Position numbers and translations under genes: made by a program. The notes under the pieces are model-generated. The model was not told where the DNA came from, ran no database searches, and saw only the letters and a program-made list of their open reading frames with translations. This document shows positions 1 to 8,555 of a stretch of 64,000 bases of DNA, piece after piece; position 1 is the first letter of the stretch; each line of letters opens with the position of its first letter. The stretch comes from Geofilum rhodophaeum (GTDB lineage: Bacteria > Bacteroidota > Bacteroidia > Bacteroidales > Marinilabiliaceae): assembly GCF_002210225.1 (NCBI RefSeq), contig NZ_MWUJ01000017.1, positions 19,130-83,129 on the forward strand, read 5' to 3'.

Positions 1-174
1 CTGGAGAATAAGGGTGCCCAGCTGGCTGACCAGAAAGATGGAGTCGGACGGAGCCAGTTCGTTGGCGACGTTGAGGTAGCTTGTGCCGGGTGCGGGGCTG
101 ATCTGCGCCCGGGTTAACAGCGATGCACTTGGGGCAAGCAGCAACAGCAAAAGAATGGAGAGGCTAGATTTCAT
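1..174 (-). CDS. Exported protein, N-terminal fragment (truncated by window edge)
   Basis: An open frame runs from an ATG at 174 down to base 1 with no stop, giving 58 codons. The first ~24 residues form a clear Sec signal peptide: MKSS, then a run of Leu/Ile, then a likely cleavage after a small-residue region ending TRAQ. The mature start reads ISPAPGTSYLNVANELAPSDSIFL. The protein is therefore secreted or periplasmic/outer membrane. The rest lies outside the window and I do not recognise a family from this fragment. It is divergent from the helicase gene. Confidence 0.6.
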   Translation of the reverse strand, partial: MKSSLSILLLLLLAPSASLLTRAQISPAPGTSYLNVANELAPSDSIFLVSQLGTLILQ

Positions 175-236
175 ATAAGGGCGAATATACAGTTTTTGTC
201 GCAACAATTACTAACGGATTTGTTCGGGAATAATTG

Positions 237-244
237 TATTTTTG
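237..244 (+). promoter_or_regulatory. Putative -7 element TATTTTTG ahead of the helicase gene
   Basis: Exact match to the Bacteroidota -7 consensus TAnnTTTG, about 40 nt upstream of the chosen GTG start at 285. A TTTG at 219-222 is too close (14 nt) to be a standard -33 element, so only the -7 half is convincing. Confidence 0.4.
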
Positions 245-284
245 TTGTTTAGCTATCCATTTAAATCTTCAAAAGACGAGAAAA

Positions 285-2573
285 GTGCAGGATTATCTTG
301 ATCAGTTGAATGAGGCGCAAAGGTCTGCCGTTACCACCATTGACGGTCCCACCCTGGTGGTGGCGGGTGCCGGATCGGGCAAGACCAGGGTGTTGACTTA
401 TCGAATTGCTTACCTTTTGCAGCAGGGGGTGCCCCCCTGGCGGGTGCTGGCTTTGACTTTTACCAATAAAGCCGCCCGGGAAATGAAGGAGCGCATTGCG
501 GCTCTGACTGGTAAGGAGGTGGCTTCTCGTTTGTGGATGGGCACCTTTCACTCTGTTTTTGCGCGTATTCTTCGCGTGGAGGCCGAGCACCTGAACTTTC
601 CTTCGAGTTTTACCATTTACGATACGGCCGATTCCAAGAGTTTGATTAAGAGCATACTTAAGGAATTGCAGATTACCGATAAGGAGTACAAGCCGGGTCT
701 GATCCTTTCGCGCATATCTGCCGCCAAAAACGATTTGGTTTTACCGGCTGCCTATGCACGCGATACCCATCGCTTGGCGGCCGACAAGGCCGCCAAGGTG
801 CCTATGGTGTATGAAATTTATCTTCGATATTTGCGGGCCTGCCTGCAAGCCGGCGCGATGGATTTTGACGACCTTCTCCTAAATACCAATTTGCTTTTTC
901 GGGATCATCCCGAAGTCCTGGCCAAATACCAGGAACAGTTTCGCTATGTTTTGGTGGATGAGTACCAGGATACCAATTTCTCGCAGTATCTGATTGTACG
1001 TAAGCTGGCCGAGCAGCACAAAAATGTTTGTGTGGTGGGCGATGATGCCCAGAGTATCTACAGTTTCCGTGGAGCAAAAATTGAGAATATTCTGAATTTT
1101 CGGAACGATTATCCGGGTTATCATTTGTTTAAACTGGAGCAGAATTATCGGTCGACGCGCAACATCGTTAATGCTGCCAACAGCATCATTGCCAATAATA
1201 AGGGCCAAATTCCCAAGGTCGTTTTTTCGGACAAGGAAGAAGGTGAGAAACTGAAAGTGTTGCAAGCCTATTCCGATGTGGAAGAAGGTTATATGGTGGT
1301 GAAGGAGTTGCAGAATCGACGACTCAATGCGACTTGCGCCTATGCCGATTTTGCCATTTTGTATCGTACCAATGCTCAGTCGAGGATTTTCGAGGAGGCC
1401 CTGCGCAAAAACAATGTTCCTTACCGCATGTATGGTGGTCTTTCCTTTTATCAGCGCAAGGAAATAAAAGATCTTTTGGCCTATCTGCGTATGGTCATCA
1501 ATCCCCGCGATGGCGAGGCGCTCAAGCGCATCATCAATTATCCGGCGCGTGGCATTGGTAAAACCACTATGGACCGGCTGGAAAAGGCCGCAGCGGACAA
1601 TCAGATGAGTCTCTGGGAGGTGCTGACGCATCCCGAATTGGGGCGTGTGGGCTTTAATGCCGGAACGCTGAAAAAGCTGGGTGCTTTTGTGCAATTGATT
1701 CGGAGTTTTGAGCGCCTGTTGCCCGTGATGAATGCTTATGAACTGACTACAGAGGTGGTGGCGCAATCGGGCATTCTTAAAGATTTGCATCAGGATAAAA
1801 GCACGGAGGGGCAAACCCGTATCGAAAACCTGGACGAATTACTCAACGGGGTCAGGGAGTTTACAGAGGAGCGTATCGAAAGTGGAGAGGACAACAAGCT
1901 GGTGGATTTTCTGGAAGAAGTGGCCTTGCTGACCGATATGGATCAGGGCGATTCAGAGGATACCGATCGGGTAACGCTGATGACCATTCACTCGGCCAAG
2001 GGACTTGAGTTTCCCTATGTGTTTATTGCCGGGGTGGAGGAAGGGCTCTTCCCTTCTCCCATGTCGGGCAACAGTGAACAGGGCCTGGAGGAAGAGCGCA
2101 GGCTTTTTTATGTGGCCGTTACCCGTGCCGAAAAGCAGGTAACCCTGTCCTACGCCCGCAGTCGTTTTAAGTATGGCGAGCATAATTTTGTTACCCCGAG
2201 TCGGTTTCTTAAAGATATAGACACTGCTTATCTGGAAGGTGTGGAGACCGCTGCAGTAGGTCGTTCCGCGACGGCCCCGGGAGGCCGCTTTAAGCGCAAG
2301 GCCGACAGCGACAATGGAAGCATTGCGACCAAGCGCAGCTTTTCGTTTCGGGAGGAGTCCCCGGTACGCAAGCCTGCCTTTAGCTCTGAAACCTTTGCCG
2401 GAACCGGCGGCGACATAGTGGTTGGAAGTCGTGTGGCGCACGAACGTTTTGGTCAGGGGGAAGTGATGGCTCTTGAAGGTCAGGCGCCCAACCTTAAAGC
2501 GATGATTGCCTTTGACAATGCCGGTACCAAACAATTGTTGCTAAAGTTTGCCAAACTGAGATTATTGTCTTAA
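285..2573 (+). CDS. pcrA: UvrD/PcrA-family ATP-dependent 3'-5' DNA helicase
   Basis: Superfamily 1A helicase of 762 residues, the usual size, acting in nucleotide-excision and mismatch repair and in clearing replication blocks. Visible motifs: Q-motif LNEAQRSAV near the N-terminus, Walker A GAGSGKT at residues 28-34, Walker B-type DEYQDT starting at residue 225, the GDDAQSIYSFRGA motif III, the QNYRST motif IV, and VAVTRAEKQ (motif VI). The C-terminus carries a GSRVAHERFGQGEVMALEG segment, the Tudor-like region of PcrA that contacts RNA polymerase. The open frame extends upstream to a TTG at 234, but family proteins begin just before the LNEAQ motif, so GTG at 285 is preferred. It is a single gene, followed by ~100 bp and DUF4290. 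Confidence 0.93.
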   Translation: MQDYLDQLNEAQRSAVTTIDGPTLVVAGAGSGKTRVLTYRIAYLLQQGVPPWRVLALTFTNKAAREMKERIAALTGKEVASRLWMGTFHSVFARILRVEAEHLNFPSSFTIYDTADSKSLIKSILKELQITDKEYKPGLILSRISAAKNDLVLPAAYARDTHRLAADKAAKVPMVYEIYLRYLRACLQAGAMDFDDLLLNTNLLFRDHPEVLAKYQEQFRYVLVDEYQDTNFSQYLIVRKLAEQHKNVCVVGDDAQSIYSFRGAKIENILNFRNDYPGYHLFKLEQNYRSTRNIVNAANSIIANNKGQIPKVVFSDKEEGEKLKVLQAYSDVEEGYMVVKELQNRRLNATCAYADFAILYRTNAQSRIFEEALRKNNVPYRMYGGLSFYQRKEIKDLLAYLRMVINPRDGEALKRIINYPARGIGKTTMDRLEKAAADNQMSLWEVLTHPELGRVGFNAGTLKKLGAFVQLIRSFERLLPVMNAYELTTEVVAQSGILKDLHQDKSTEGQTRIENLDELLNGVREFTEERIESGEDNKLVDFLEEVALLTDMDQGDSEDTDRVTLMTIHSAKGLEFPYVFIAGVEEGLFPSPMSGNSEQGLEEERRLFYVAVTRAEKQVTLSYARSRFKYGEHNFVTPSRFLKDIDTAYLEGVETAAVGRSATAPGGRFKRKADSDNGSIATKRSFSFREESPVRKPAFSSETFAGTGGDIVVGSRVAHERFGQGEVMALEGQAPNLKAMIAFDNAGTKQLLLKFAKLRLLS

Positions 2574-2677
2574 TTTTGGCAATTGATCTGACCTTCTGTC
2601 GTTTGGGCCGGCCGTGATGAACTTACCTCCTTCGGTCCCGGACTATAAGAACATAACATACACATCAATTCTTTTTA

Positions 2678-3349
2678 ATGGATTATAATTCAACACGCAG
2701 TCCCCTTGTGATGCCGGAATACGGTCGGCACATTCATAAGATGGTGGAGCACGCCAAGGGACTCGAAAGTCGTGAGGAGCGCACCCGCTGCGCCCATGCC
2801 ATCGTTTCGGTGATGGGAAATCTGTTTCCCCACCTGCGAGACGTAAGTGATTTTAAACACAAGCTTTGGGACCATTTGGCCATTATGTCGGATTTTAGTC
2901 TGGATATCGATTATCCCTATGAGATTCCTCAGGCTTCAAATTTCACCACTCGTCCCGAAACTGTTCCCTACAACGATTACCACATGCGTTTTAAGCATTA
3001 TGGTCGCCTGATTGAGCAGATGATTGCTAAGGCGGTTGTGATGGAAGAGGGGCCGCTTAAGGCGCATTTGATTGCTTTGATCGCCTACCATATGCGCAAG
3101 TCGCTTTTCAATTGGAACCGCGATAATGCTACCGACGAAAGGGTGTTGAACGATTTGCGCATGCTTTCCAAAGGGGAAATTGAACCCACTATGGAACAGG
3201 TGCAGGCCATCGAATTTAAGGAGGCCAATCTTCCGCAGACGGTGCATCAGGGCAACAATGCTGCTGGCAACCAAAGTCACGGGAATAATCGTCAGCGTCG
3301 TAAGTTTTATTCTAAGAAAGACGGCAACAACTGGAGTCGTAAAGGTTGA
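2678..3349 (+). CDS. DUF4290 domain protein
   Basis: A 223-residue protein matching the Bacteroidota-specific DUF4290 family, recognised from PEYGRHIHKMV, REERTRCAHAIV, MGNLFPHLRDV and FKHKLWDHLAIM near the N-terminus. Predicted soluble, helical and cytoplasmic, without a signal peptide. The last ~40 residues are a low-complexity, Asn/Gly/Gln-rich then basic tail (NNAAGNQSHGNNRQRRKFYSKK), suggesting nucleic-acid or acidic-surface contacts (inference). It ends 3 nt before murA, so the two are co-transcribed; this pairing is common in the phylum. The function is unknown. Confidence 0.88.
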   Translation: MDYNSTRSPLVMPEYGRHIHKMVEHAKGLESREERTRCAHAIVSVMGNLFPHLRDVSDFKHKLWDHLAIMSDFSLDIDYPYEIPQASNFTTRPETVPYNDYHMRFKHYGRLIEQMIAKAVVMEEGPLKAHLIALIAYHMRKSLFNWNRDNATDERVLNDLRMLSKGEIEPTMEQVQAIEFKEANLPQTVHQGNNAAGNQSHGNNRQRRKFYSKKDGNNWSRKG

Positions 3350-3352
3350 GGC

Positions 3353-4657
3353 ATGAGCAGTTTTGAGATCAACGGACCCTGCCGGATGTCCGGCGAAATT
3401 ACCCCTCAGGGGGCAAAAAATGAGGCGCTGCAGGTTATTTGTTCCTGCTTGTTGACCGATGAGGAAGTCTGTATCGATAATATTCCGGATATTCTGGATG
3501 TGAACCACCTGATCAGCCTTCTGGGCGAGATGGGTGTGGAGGTGGTCAAACACCATCGGAACAAATACAGTTTTAAGGCGGATAAGGTGGATCTGACTTA
3601 TATGCAGACTCCGGCTTTTAGGCAAAGAGCCTCCTCTTTAAGGGGATCGATTATGATTATGGGGCCTCTCCTGGCTCGTTTCGGAAAGGCTTACTTTCCC
3701 AAGCCGGGAGGCGATAAGATTGGGCGCAGAAGGCTCGATACCCACTTCTATGGCTTTGAGAAGCTGGGTGCCCGCTTTGAATTTTTACCCGATGAGATTT
3801 TTTATACCGTTCATGCCGAAACGCTGAGGGGTACCTACATTCTGCTGGATGAGGCTTCGGTTACCGGAACGGCCAATGTGGTGATGGCTGCTGTGTTGAC
3901 GCCGGGAACCACCACCTTATACAATGCTGCTTGTGAGCCCTATCTGCAGCAGCTCTGTCGCCTGCTCAATCAAATGGGTGCCCGTATTTCGGGCGTGGGC
4001 TCTAACTTGCTTAGTATTGAAGGGGTGGAGCGTTTGCATGGCGCGCAGCATCGCATTTTGCCCGATATGATTGAGGTGGGCAGTTTTATTGGTATGGCTG
4101 CGATGACGCAAAGTGAACTTACCATCAAGGATGCTGCGCCCTCCGAGCTGGGTGTGATTCCGCTTGCGTTTAAGCGTATGGGAATACAGCTGGAGATTCG
4201 TGGTGAGGATATTTATGTGCCGGCTCAGGAGAATTATGAAATTGAAACCTTTATTGATGGTTCCATCATGACCATTGCCGATGCGCCCTGGCCCGGTTTA
4301 ACGCCCGACTTGCTGAGCGTTTTTTTGGTGGTGGCGACCCAGGCTAAAGGCAGTGTGCTGATTCATCAAAAGATGTTCGAGAGCAGGCTCTTCTTTGTGG
4401 ATAAGTTGATCGACATGGGGGCCAGCATCATTCTGTGCGATCCGCACCGGGCTACGGTTATTGGTCATAATCATGCCACCTCGCTTAGGGGCAGCGTAAT
4501 GACTTCGCCGGATATAAGGGCCGGTGTGGCTTTGTTGATTGCCGCTTTGTCGGCAAAGGGGAAGAGTGTAATCCATAATATTGAGCAAATTGACAGGGGC
4601 TATGAGGACATTGATAAGCGCCTTAATCTACTGGGGGCTGACATTCGTCGTGTTTAG
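3353..4657 (+). CDS. murA: UDP-N-acetylglucosamine 1-carboxyvinyltransferase with Cys-to-Asp active site
   Basis: First committed step of peptidoglycan synthesis: transfer of enolpyruvate from PEP to UDP-GlcNAc in the cytoplasm. 434 residues, the usual length. The N-terminal GPCRMSGEITPQGAKNEAL is the UDP-GlcNAc/PEP-binding start of the fold. The catalytic loop reads KPGGDKIGRRRLDTH: residue 121 (codon 3713-3715) is Asp where E. coli MurA has Cys115 in PGGCTIG. An Asp here is known from fosfomycin-insensitive MurA enzymes (for example Mycobacterium and Chlamydia), so natural fosfomycin resistance at this target is expected. Co-transcribed with DUF4290; a hairpin terminator follows at 4713-4747. 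Confidence 0.95.
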   Translation: MSSFEINGPCRMSGEITPQGAKNEALQVICSCLLTDEEVCIDNIPDILDVNHLISLLGEMGVEVVKHHRNKYSFKADKVDLTYMQTPAFRQRASSLRGSIMIMGPLLARFGKAYFPKPGGDKIGRRRLDTHFYGFEKLGARFEFLPDEIFYTVHAETLRGTYILLDEASVTGTANVVMAAVLTPGTTTLYNAACEPYLQQLCRLLNQMGARISGVGSNLLSIEGVERLHGAQHRILPDMIEVGSFIGMAAMTQSELTIKDAAPSELGVIPLAFKRMGIQLEIRGEDIYVPAQENYEIETFIDGSIMTIADAPWPGLTPDLLSVFLVVATQAKGSVLIHQKMFESRLFFVDKLIDMGASIILCDPHRATVIGHNHATSLRGSVMTSPDIRAGVALLIAALSAKGKSVIHNIEQIDRGYEDIDKRLNLLGADIRRV

Positions 4658-4712
4658 GCTTTAGTTCGTAAAAGGAAACGGGCCATTAGTCATTTTTTTG
4701 CCTTTTTAACAG

Positions 4713-4747
4713 AAAGCTAAGATGCTTACTTTAAGCATCTTAGCTTT
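4713..4747 (+). terminator. Hairpin terminator after murA
   Basis: Perfect 16-bp inverted repeat: left arm 4713-4728 (starting AAAGCTAAGATG), 3-nt loop, right arm 4732-4747 (ending CTTAGCTTT), followed by an AT-rich tail. It lies 55 bp after the murA stop. Confidence 0.75.
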
Positions 4748-4795
4748 ATTTGTTTATAGTATACTGATTTTATTTAACTTTTGCAAACAACTTGG

Positions 4796-4828
4796 TTTGG
4801 TTTTTGACTGTTTTGTAGCATATTTTTG
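4796..4828 (+). promoter_or_regulatory. Bacteroidota-type promoter for the thioredoxin-fold gene
   Basis: TTTG at 4796-4799, a 21-nt spacer, then an exact -7 element TATTTTTG at 4821-4828. It lies between the murA terminator and the next gene, implying a 5'UTR of about 100 nt (4835-4937). I see no known riboswitch in that UTR. Confidence 0.55.
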
Positions 4829-4937
4829 CAGCGTTAATTCATCGGTCAACAATTCCGGGGGCTTCATCTAAAATTACGGTGGGGTACCAATTAAAAAGCG
4901 GAATTTTGTACCGTAGTTATTCACGAAATTAAAACAC

Positions 4938-5498
4938 ATGAGATTTAAAGCAGTAGCAACAGCAATTTTTACGGGTCTTTGTTTCCTGTCCTTTATGAAC
5001 AGCTCTTCGGAGCCTTCTGAGGGACTGATGGTGGGTGACAAGGCGCCGGAAATTGAGGGTCATCTGCTGGACGGGACTCATTTTTCATCTGCCCAATGGG
5101 AAGGGAAAATGGTGCTGGTCGATTTTTGGGCGTCGTACGACGCGCCATCCAGAGTGAACAATTATAGAAAGAAGCAGCTGCTCGAGCAGTACAAGAATGC
5201 CCTTTTCCTGAATGGGGAGGGATTGGATGTGGTAAGTATTTCGCTCGACTGGTTCAAAAGTCCCCTTTACAATTCCATTGAAAGGGATCAGTTGGAAGAT
5301 TTTGCACATTTGTGCGACTGGAAAGGAAGCGATTCGCCTCTGGCTCAGGCTTTTCAAGTGGATGGACCCTCTGAGGTGTTTCTGCTGGATGGTTCTGGCC
5401 GTATCGTAGAGCGTGGTAATGATTTGGAGGAGATAGCTGTTACGCTGGAGCGTTTGGCTACTGTTGATCAGACGCGTTTTGCAGCTTATAGGCGTTAA
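4938..5498 (+). CDS. Exported thioredoxin-fold (TlpA-like) protein lacking CXXC
   Basis: A 186-residue protein with an N-terminal hydrophobic segment (residues 5-20) that acts as signal peptide or anchor, followed by the start of an AhpC/TlpA fold: GDKAPEIEGHLLDGTHFSSAQWEGKMVLVDFWAS. At the redox site, where TlpA has WASWCGPC, this reads WASYDAPS, so both cysteines are replaced (Asp68 and Ser71). The rest of the fold is kept (VVSISLDWFK, then a PSEVFLLDGSGRIV strand/cis-Pro region, where the usual PT is PS). It cannot act as a disulfide oxidoreductase; a binding or scaffold role in the periplasm is inference. It stands alone between two hairpins. Confidence 0.8.
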   Translation: MRFKAVATAIFTGLCFLSFMNSSSEPSEGLMVGDKAPEIEGHLLDGTHFSSAQWEGKMVLVDFWASYDAPSRVNNYRKKQLLEQYKNALFLNGEGLDVVSISLDWFKSPLYNSIERDQLEDFAHLCDWKGSDSPLAQAFQVDGPSEVFLLDGSGRIVERGNDLEEIAVTLERLATVDQTRFAAYRR

Positions 5499-5547
5499 TC
5501 GTCCAACGGCAAACAGTTATTTATTTTTGGGATTAAGTAACTTGAAG

Positions 5548-5579
5548 AAAGACAGTGTCGGCTTACCGACACTGTCTTT
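5548..5579 (+). terminator. Hairpin terminator after the thioredoxin-fold gene
   Basis: Perfect 14-bp stem: left arm AAAGACAGTGTCGG (5548-5561), loop CTTA, right arm CCGACACTGTCTTT (5566-5579). The tail is only weakly T-rich. Confidence 0.75.
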
Positions 5580-5662
5580 GTCATTGTAACAGGTGGAAGG
5601 AGGTCCTTTATGGCTTTCCCTGTCAAAATGTCTTAAGGGGTCAAATTGGCAAAAAAATTGAG

Positions 5663-5670
5663 TAGTTTTG
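5663..5670 (+). promoter_or_regulatory. Putative -7 element TAGTTTTG ahead of grpE
   Basis: Exact match to TAnnTTTG, 38 nt upstream of the grpE ATG. No TTTG lies at the normal -33 distance. No CIRCE-type repeat is visible nearby, so an HrcA operator is not supported. Confidence 0.4.
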
Positions 5671-5708
5671 CAGGATTCAATAAAGAGTGTCTATAAAAAA
5701 TACCAGAT

Positions 5709-6326
5709 ATGAGCAAGAAACAAGCAAAAGGTAAGGAAAAGGAACTGAAAAAGGAGGTGGAGCAGGATGAGCACAGCACTGAATCGCCCCTTGATGCGGA
5801 ACAAGTGAAGGAGGAGAACGGTGATGAAACGGATGCAGCCCCTGAAGAAGCTGCGGAAGCTGTCCCCTGCGATGAAGACAGAGTGGCAGAGCTGGAGAAG
5901 CAGTTTGCCGATTTGAACGATAAGCATTTGCGCCTGGTGGCCGAATACGACAACTACCGTCGGCGTACGCTTAAGGAGAAGATGGATTTGAGCAAGAGTG
6001 CCGGAGAAAAGATTTTCAGCGGCATGTTGCCCGTGGTTGATGATTTTGAACGGGCCCTGCAGCATCTGGAGGCGGCCTCTGATTTGGAAGCTGTGAAAGA
6101 AGGAATAAGCCTGATTTACAATAAATTCCTGGCTTACTTGTCGCGCCATGGCGTTCAGGTTATGGAAACCAGGGAGGTGGCTTTTGATGCCGATATGCAT
6201 GAAGCAGTAACCAAGATTCCCGCCCCGAGCGAAGACCTTAAGGGTAAAATTTTGGACTGTGTAGAGAAGGGATATTTGCTGGATGATAAGGTCATTCGTT
6301 TTCCCAAGGTGGTAGTAGGAGAATAA
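5709..6326 (+). CDS. grpE: Nucleotide-exchange factor GrpE
   Basis: Co-chaperone that releases ADP from DnaK. 205 residues: a long acidic, low-complexity N-terminus (residues 1-60, rich in Lys/Glu), a coiled coil around residues 62-95 ([26 protein letters not shown]), then the four-helix/beta-wing domain, with the family signatures [13 protein letters not shown] and HEAVTKIP and the C-terminal [18 protein letters not shown]. dnaJ follows 16 nt later in the same direction; dnaK is not in the window. Confidence 0.95.
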   Translation: MSKKQAKGKEKELKKEVEQDEHSTESPLDAEQVKEENGDETDAAPEEAAEAVPCDEDRVAELEKQFADLNDKHLRLVAEYDNYRRRTLKEKMDLSKSAGEKIFSGMLPVVDDFERALQHLEAASDLEAVKEGISLIYNKFLAYLSRHGVQVMETREVAFDADMHEAVTKIPAPSEDLKGKILDCVEKGYLLDDKVIRFPKVVVGE

Positions 6327-6342
6327 TACTAAAGTACCCGAT

Positions 6343-7500
6343 ATGTCAAAAAGAGATTATTACGAAATACTGGAAGTAAGTAAGAATGCTTCCGCAGACG
6401 AAATAAAAAAGGCCTACCGCAAAAAAGCCATACAATTTCACCCCGATAAAAACCCGGGCAATAAGGAGGCGGAAGAAAAGTTTAAGGAAGCTGCTGAGGC
6501 CTATGAGGTGTTGAGCAATGAGGACAAGCGCAGACGTTACGACCAGTACGGACATGCCGGTGTTGGCGGCGCCTCGGGAGGCGGCGGCTTTGGTGGCGGT
6601 ATGAGCATGGACGACATCTTTTCGCATTTCGGTGATATTTTTGGTGGTGGCTTTGGTGGTTTTGGTGGCGGCTTTGGCGGTTTTGGCGGAAGTCGTGGCG
6701 GCCAGCGTGTCAATAAAGGCTCCAACCTCAGGGTTAAAGTGAAACTGACCCTGCAGGAGATTGCCAATGGTGTGGAAAAGAAAATTAAGGTAAAAAAATA
6801 TGTGAGCTGCAGCCACTGTAAAGGTACGGGAGCTGCCAACGGTTCTTCTTACAGCGATTGCTCCACTTGTCGTGGTACGGGTCAGGTTACTCGTATCAGC
6901 AATACGATACTGGGACAGATGCAAACAACTTCTACCTGTCCCACCTGTCAGGGCGAAGGGAAAATCATCACCCATAAGTGTGCTGAGTGTAACGGAGAAG
7001 GTTTGATGCGTCAGGATGAGGTGGTGACCATTCAGATTCCTGCCGGTGTAGAGGAAGGTATGCAGCTTTCTGTTTCGGGTAAGGGAAATGCTGCCCGCCG
7101 GGGTGGTATCAATGGCGACTTGCTGGTGCTGATTCAGGAAGAGGCGCATCCCGAATTGATCAGGGACGGCAGCGATCTGATTTATAATCTGGTATTGAGT
7201 GTGCCGGATGCCATTTTGGGCGCAGCTGTAGAAATTCCGACTGTGGAAGGCAAGGTGAAAGTAAAAATAGATGGCGGCACGCAGCCGGGTAAAATATTGC
7301 GTTTAAAGGGGAAGGGACTGCCCGAAATAAATGGTTACAGACGTGGCGATTTACTGGTGCGGATCAATGTTTACATTCCCAAGGATTTGTCGAAGGAGGA
7401 TACGCGTTTGGTGGAGAAGCTTAGGGAGTCGGAGGTTTTTGCCCCCGGTGCCGATGCCGGTCAGAATTTTTTCAGCCGGATGAAAAACATGTTCGATTAA
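6343..7500 (+). CDS. dnaJ: Chaperone DnaJ (type I Hsp40)
   Basis: 385 residues with all class I parts in order: J domain (residues ~3-68, HPD motif in FHPDKNPG), a Gly/Phe-rich linker (~75-120) made of repeated GFGG units, a zinc-binding region with four CxxCxGxG modules ([32 protein letters not shown]), and the C-terminal substrate-binding/dimerisation domain. It stimulates DnaK ATPase and delivers unfolded clients. Downstream of grpE and 10 nt ahead of the oxyR-like gene, so stress-chaperone and peroxide-regulator genes probably share a transcript. Confidence 0.96.
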   Translation: MSKRDYYEILEVSKNASADEIKKAYRKKAIQFHPDKNPGNKEAEEKFKEAAEAYEVLSNEDKRRRYDQYGHAGVGGASGGGGFGGGMSMDDIFSHFGDIFGGGFGGFGGGFGGFGGSRGGQRVNKGSNLRVKVKLTLQEIANGVEKKIKVKKYVSCSHCKGTGAANGSSYSDCSTCRGTGQVTRISNTILGQMQTTSTCPTCQGEGKIITHKCAECNGEGLMRQDEVVTIQIPAGVEEGMQLSVSGKGNAARRGGINGDLLVLIQEEAHPELIRDGSDLIYNLVLSVPDAILGAAVEIPTVEGKVKVKIDGGTQPGKILRLKGKGLPEINGYRRGDLLVRINVYIPKDLSKEDTRLVEKLRESEVFAPGADAGQNFFSRMKNMFD

Positions 7501-7510
7501 GTAAGGCTTC

Positions 7511-8437
7511 ATGAATATTCAACAACTGGAGTATGTTGTGGCGCTGGATGAGCACCGGCATTTTGTCGCCGCTGCCGAGAGCTGCTTTGTCACCCAGCCC
7601 ACGCTTACCATGCAGCTGCGCAAATTGGAAGAAGAGTTGGGGGTTCAGCTTTTTGACCGCTCGCGCAAACCCTTGAAACCGACACCTGAGGGGGAGTTGT
7701 TTATTGTTAGGGCGCGCAGGATATTACGGGAAATTAATGAGCTTCATGGCGCCTTGAATGGGGAGAAAAATACCCTGGAGGGGGAATACCGCCTGGGGAT
7801 TATTCCCACCCTGGCGCCCCATCTGTTGCCGCTTTTTCTTCCTGCTTTCGTGGGGCGTTTCCCCAACACGCAGTTGCGTATTGAGGAAATGGAGTCGGAA
7901 GGCATTATTAAGGCCCTGCAGGAAGACCGGCTGGATTTGGCCATAATGGCCACTCCTGCCGGGGAGCGCGATCTGGAAGAGGTCGTTTTGTTTCATGAGG
8001 CTTTTGTGTTTTATGGACCGGAGGGCCACCCGCTGCTTAACGAAGAGGAGTTGTCGTCTGATTTGCTGGATGTGGCCCAGGTCTTGTTGCTGTCTGAGGG
8101 GCACTGTTTTCGCTCCCAGGCTTTGAATCTTTGCAAGAGTCAATTGAGTCACCCCGCCTTTAATTTTCACTACGAAAGCGGCTCTATTGATACGCTTAAA
8201 GCTTTGGTCCGTAAAGGAGTGGGCTATACCTTGGTGCCTGAGCTGGCCCTTGGAGCCGCGGATGCACCCCATATTAAACGTTTTGCGCAGCCCCAGCCGG
8301 TTCGTGAAGTGAGTCTGGTTTGTCACCGCAGTTTCAACCGCAGTTTGTTGTTGGAGGCCATAAAGGACTTGGTGCGGGAGCACTTGCCGGCACATATTAC
8401 ACGGCCACGGGAGATTGTGAAAATTAAGTGGCGTTAA
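7511..8437 (+). CDS. oxyR: OxyR-type LysR-family peroxide sensor
   Basis: 308-residue LysR-type regulator: N-terminal winged HTH (MNIQQLEYVVALDEHRHFVAAAESCFVTQPTLTMQLRKLEEELGV shows the standard pattern) and a substrate-binding-like sensor domain from about residue 90. It retains two cysteines at exactly residues 199 and 208, in GHCFRSQALNLC, the positions of the peroxide-reactive disulfide pair of E. coli OxyR (GHCLRDQ..GFC). This supports a true H2O2 sensor rather than a generic LysR protein. It lies 10 nt after dnaJ, which is unusual, and a strong terminator follows. Confidence 0.9.
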   Translation: MNIQQLEYVVALDEHRHFVAAAESCFVTQPTLTMQLRKLEEELGVQLFDRSRKPLKPTPEGELFIVRARRILREINELHGALNGEKNTLEGEYRLGIIPTLAPHLLPLFLPAFVGRFPNTQLRIEEMESEGIIKALQEDRLDLAIMATPAGERDLEEVVLFHEAFVFYGPEGHPLLNEEELSSDLLDVAQVLLLSEGHCFRSQALNLCKSQLSHPAFNFHYESGSIDTLKALVRKGVGYTLVPELALGAADAPHIKRFAQPQPVREVSLVCHRSFNRSLLLEAIKDLVREHLPAHITRPREIVKIKWR

Positions 8438-8461
8438 TTGCGTTGTTTTATAAAACAGGAG

Positions 8462-8483
8462 CCCCCAGTATAGGGGGTTTTTT
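8462..8483 (+). terminator. Intrinsic terminator after oxyR
   Basis: CCCCC (8462-8466), loop AGTATA, GGGGG (8473-8477), then six T residues. It ends the grpE-dnaJ-oxyR unit. Confidence 0.85.
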
Positions 8484-8555
8484 GTTGAAACATTTGACAT
8501 TGTCGGTATTATTGACAAAATTACCACTTGTTTTATTAATCTTAATGAAAACATC

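Noticed and set aside
879..1814. 311-codon minus-strand ORF inside pcrA
   Set aside because: Antisense shadow: the helicase motifs on the plus strand span the same bases.
5499..5708. CIRCE-like operator before grpE
   Set aside because: The only inverted repeat is the terminator at 5548-5579, which does not match the CIRCE pattern.
6600..6715. Tandem GGTGGCTTTGGTGG-type DNA repeats in dnaJ
   Set aside because: They encode the normal Gly/Phe linker of DnaJ and are not a separate repeat element.
8512..8539. TTGACA-N16-TATTAA, an E. coli-like sigma-70 promoter before the OmpA-like lipoprotein gene
   Set aside because: Bacteroidota primary sigma factor uses the TTTG/TAnnTTTG pair, and an AT-rich gap easily gives such a match by chance; not listed as a feature.
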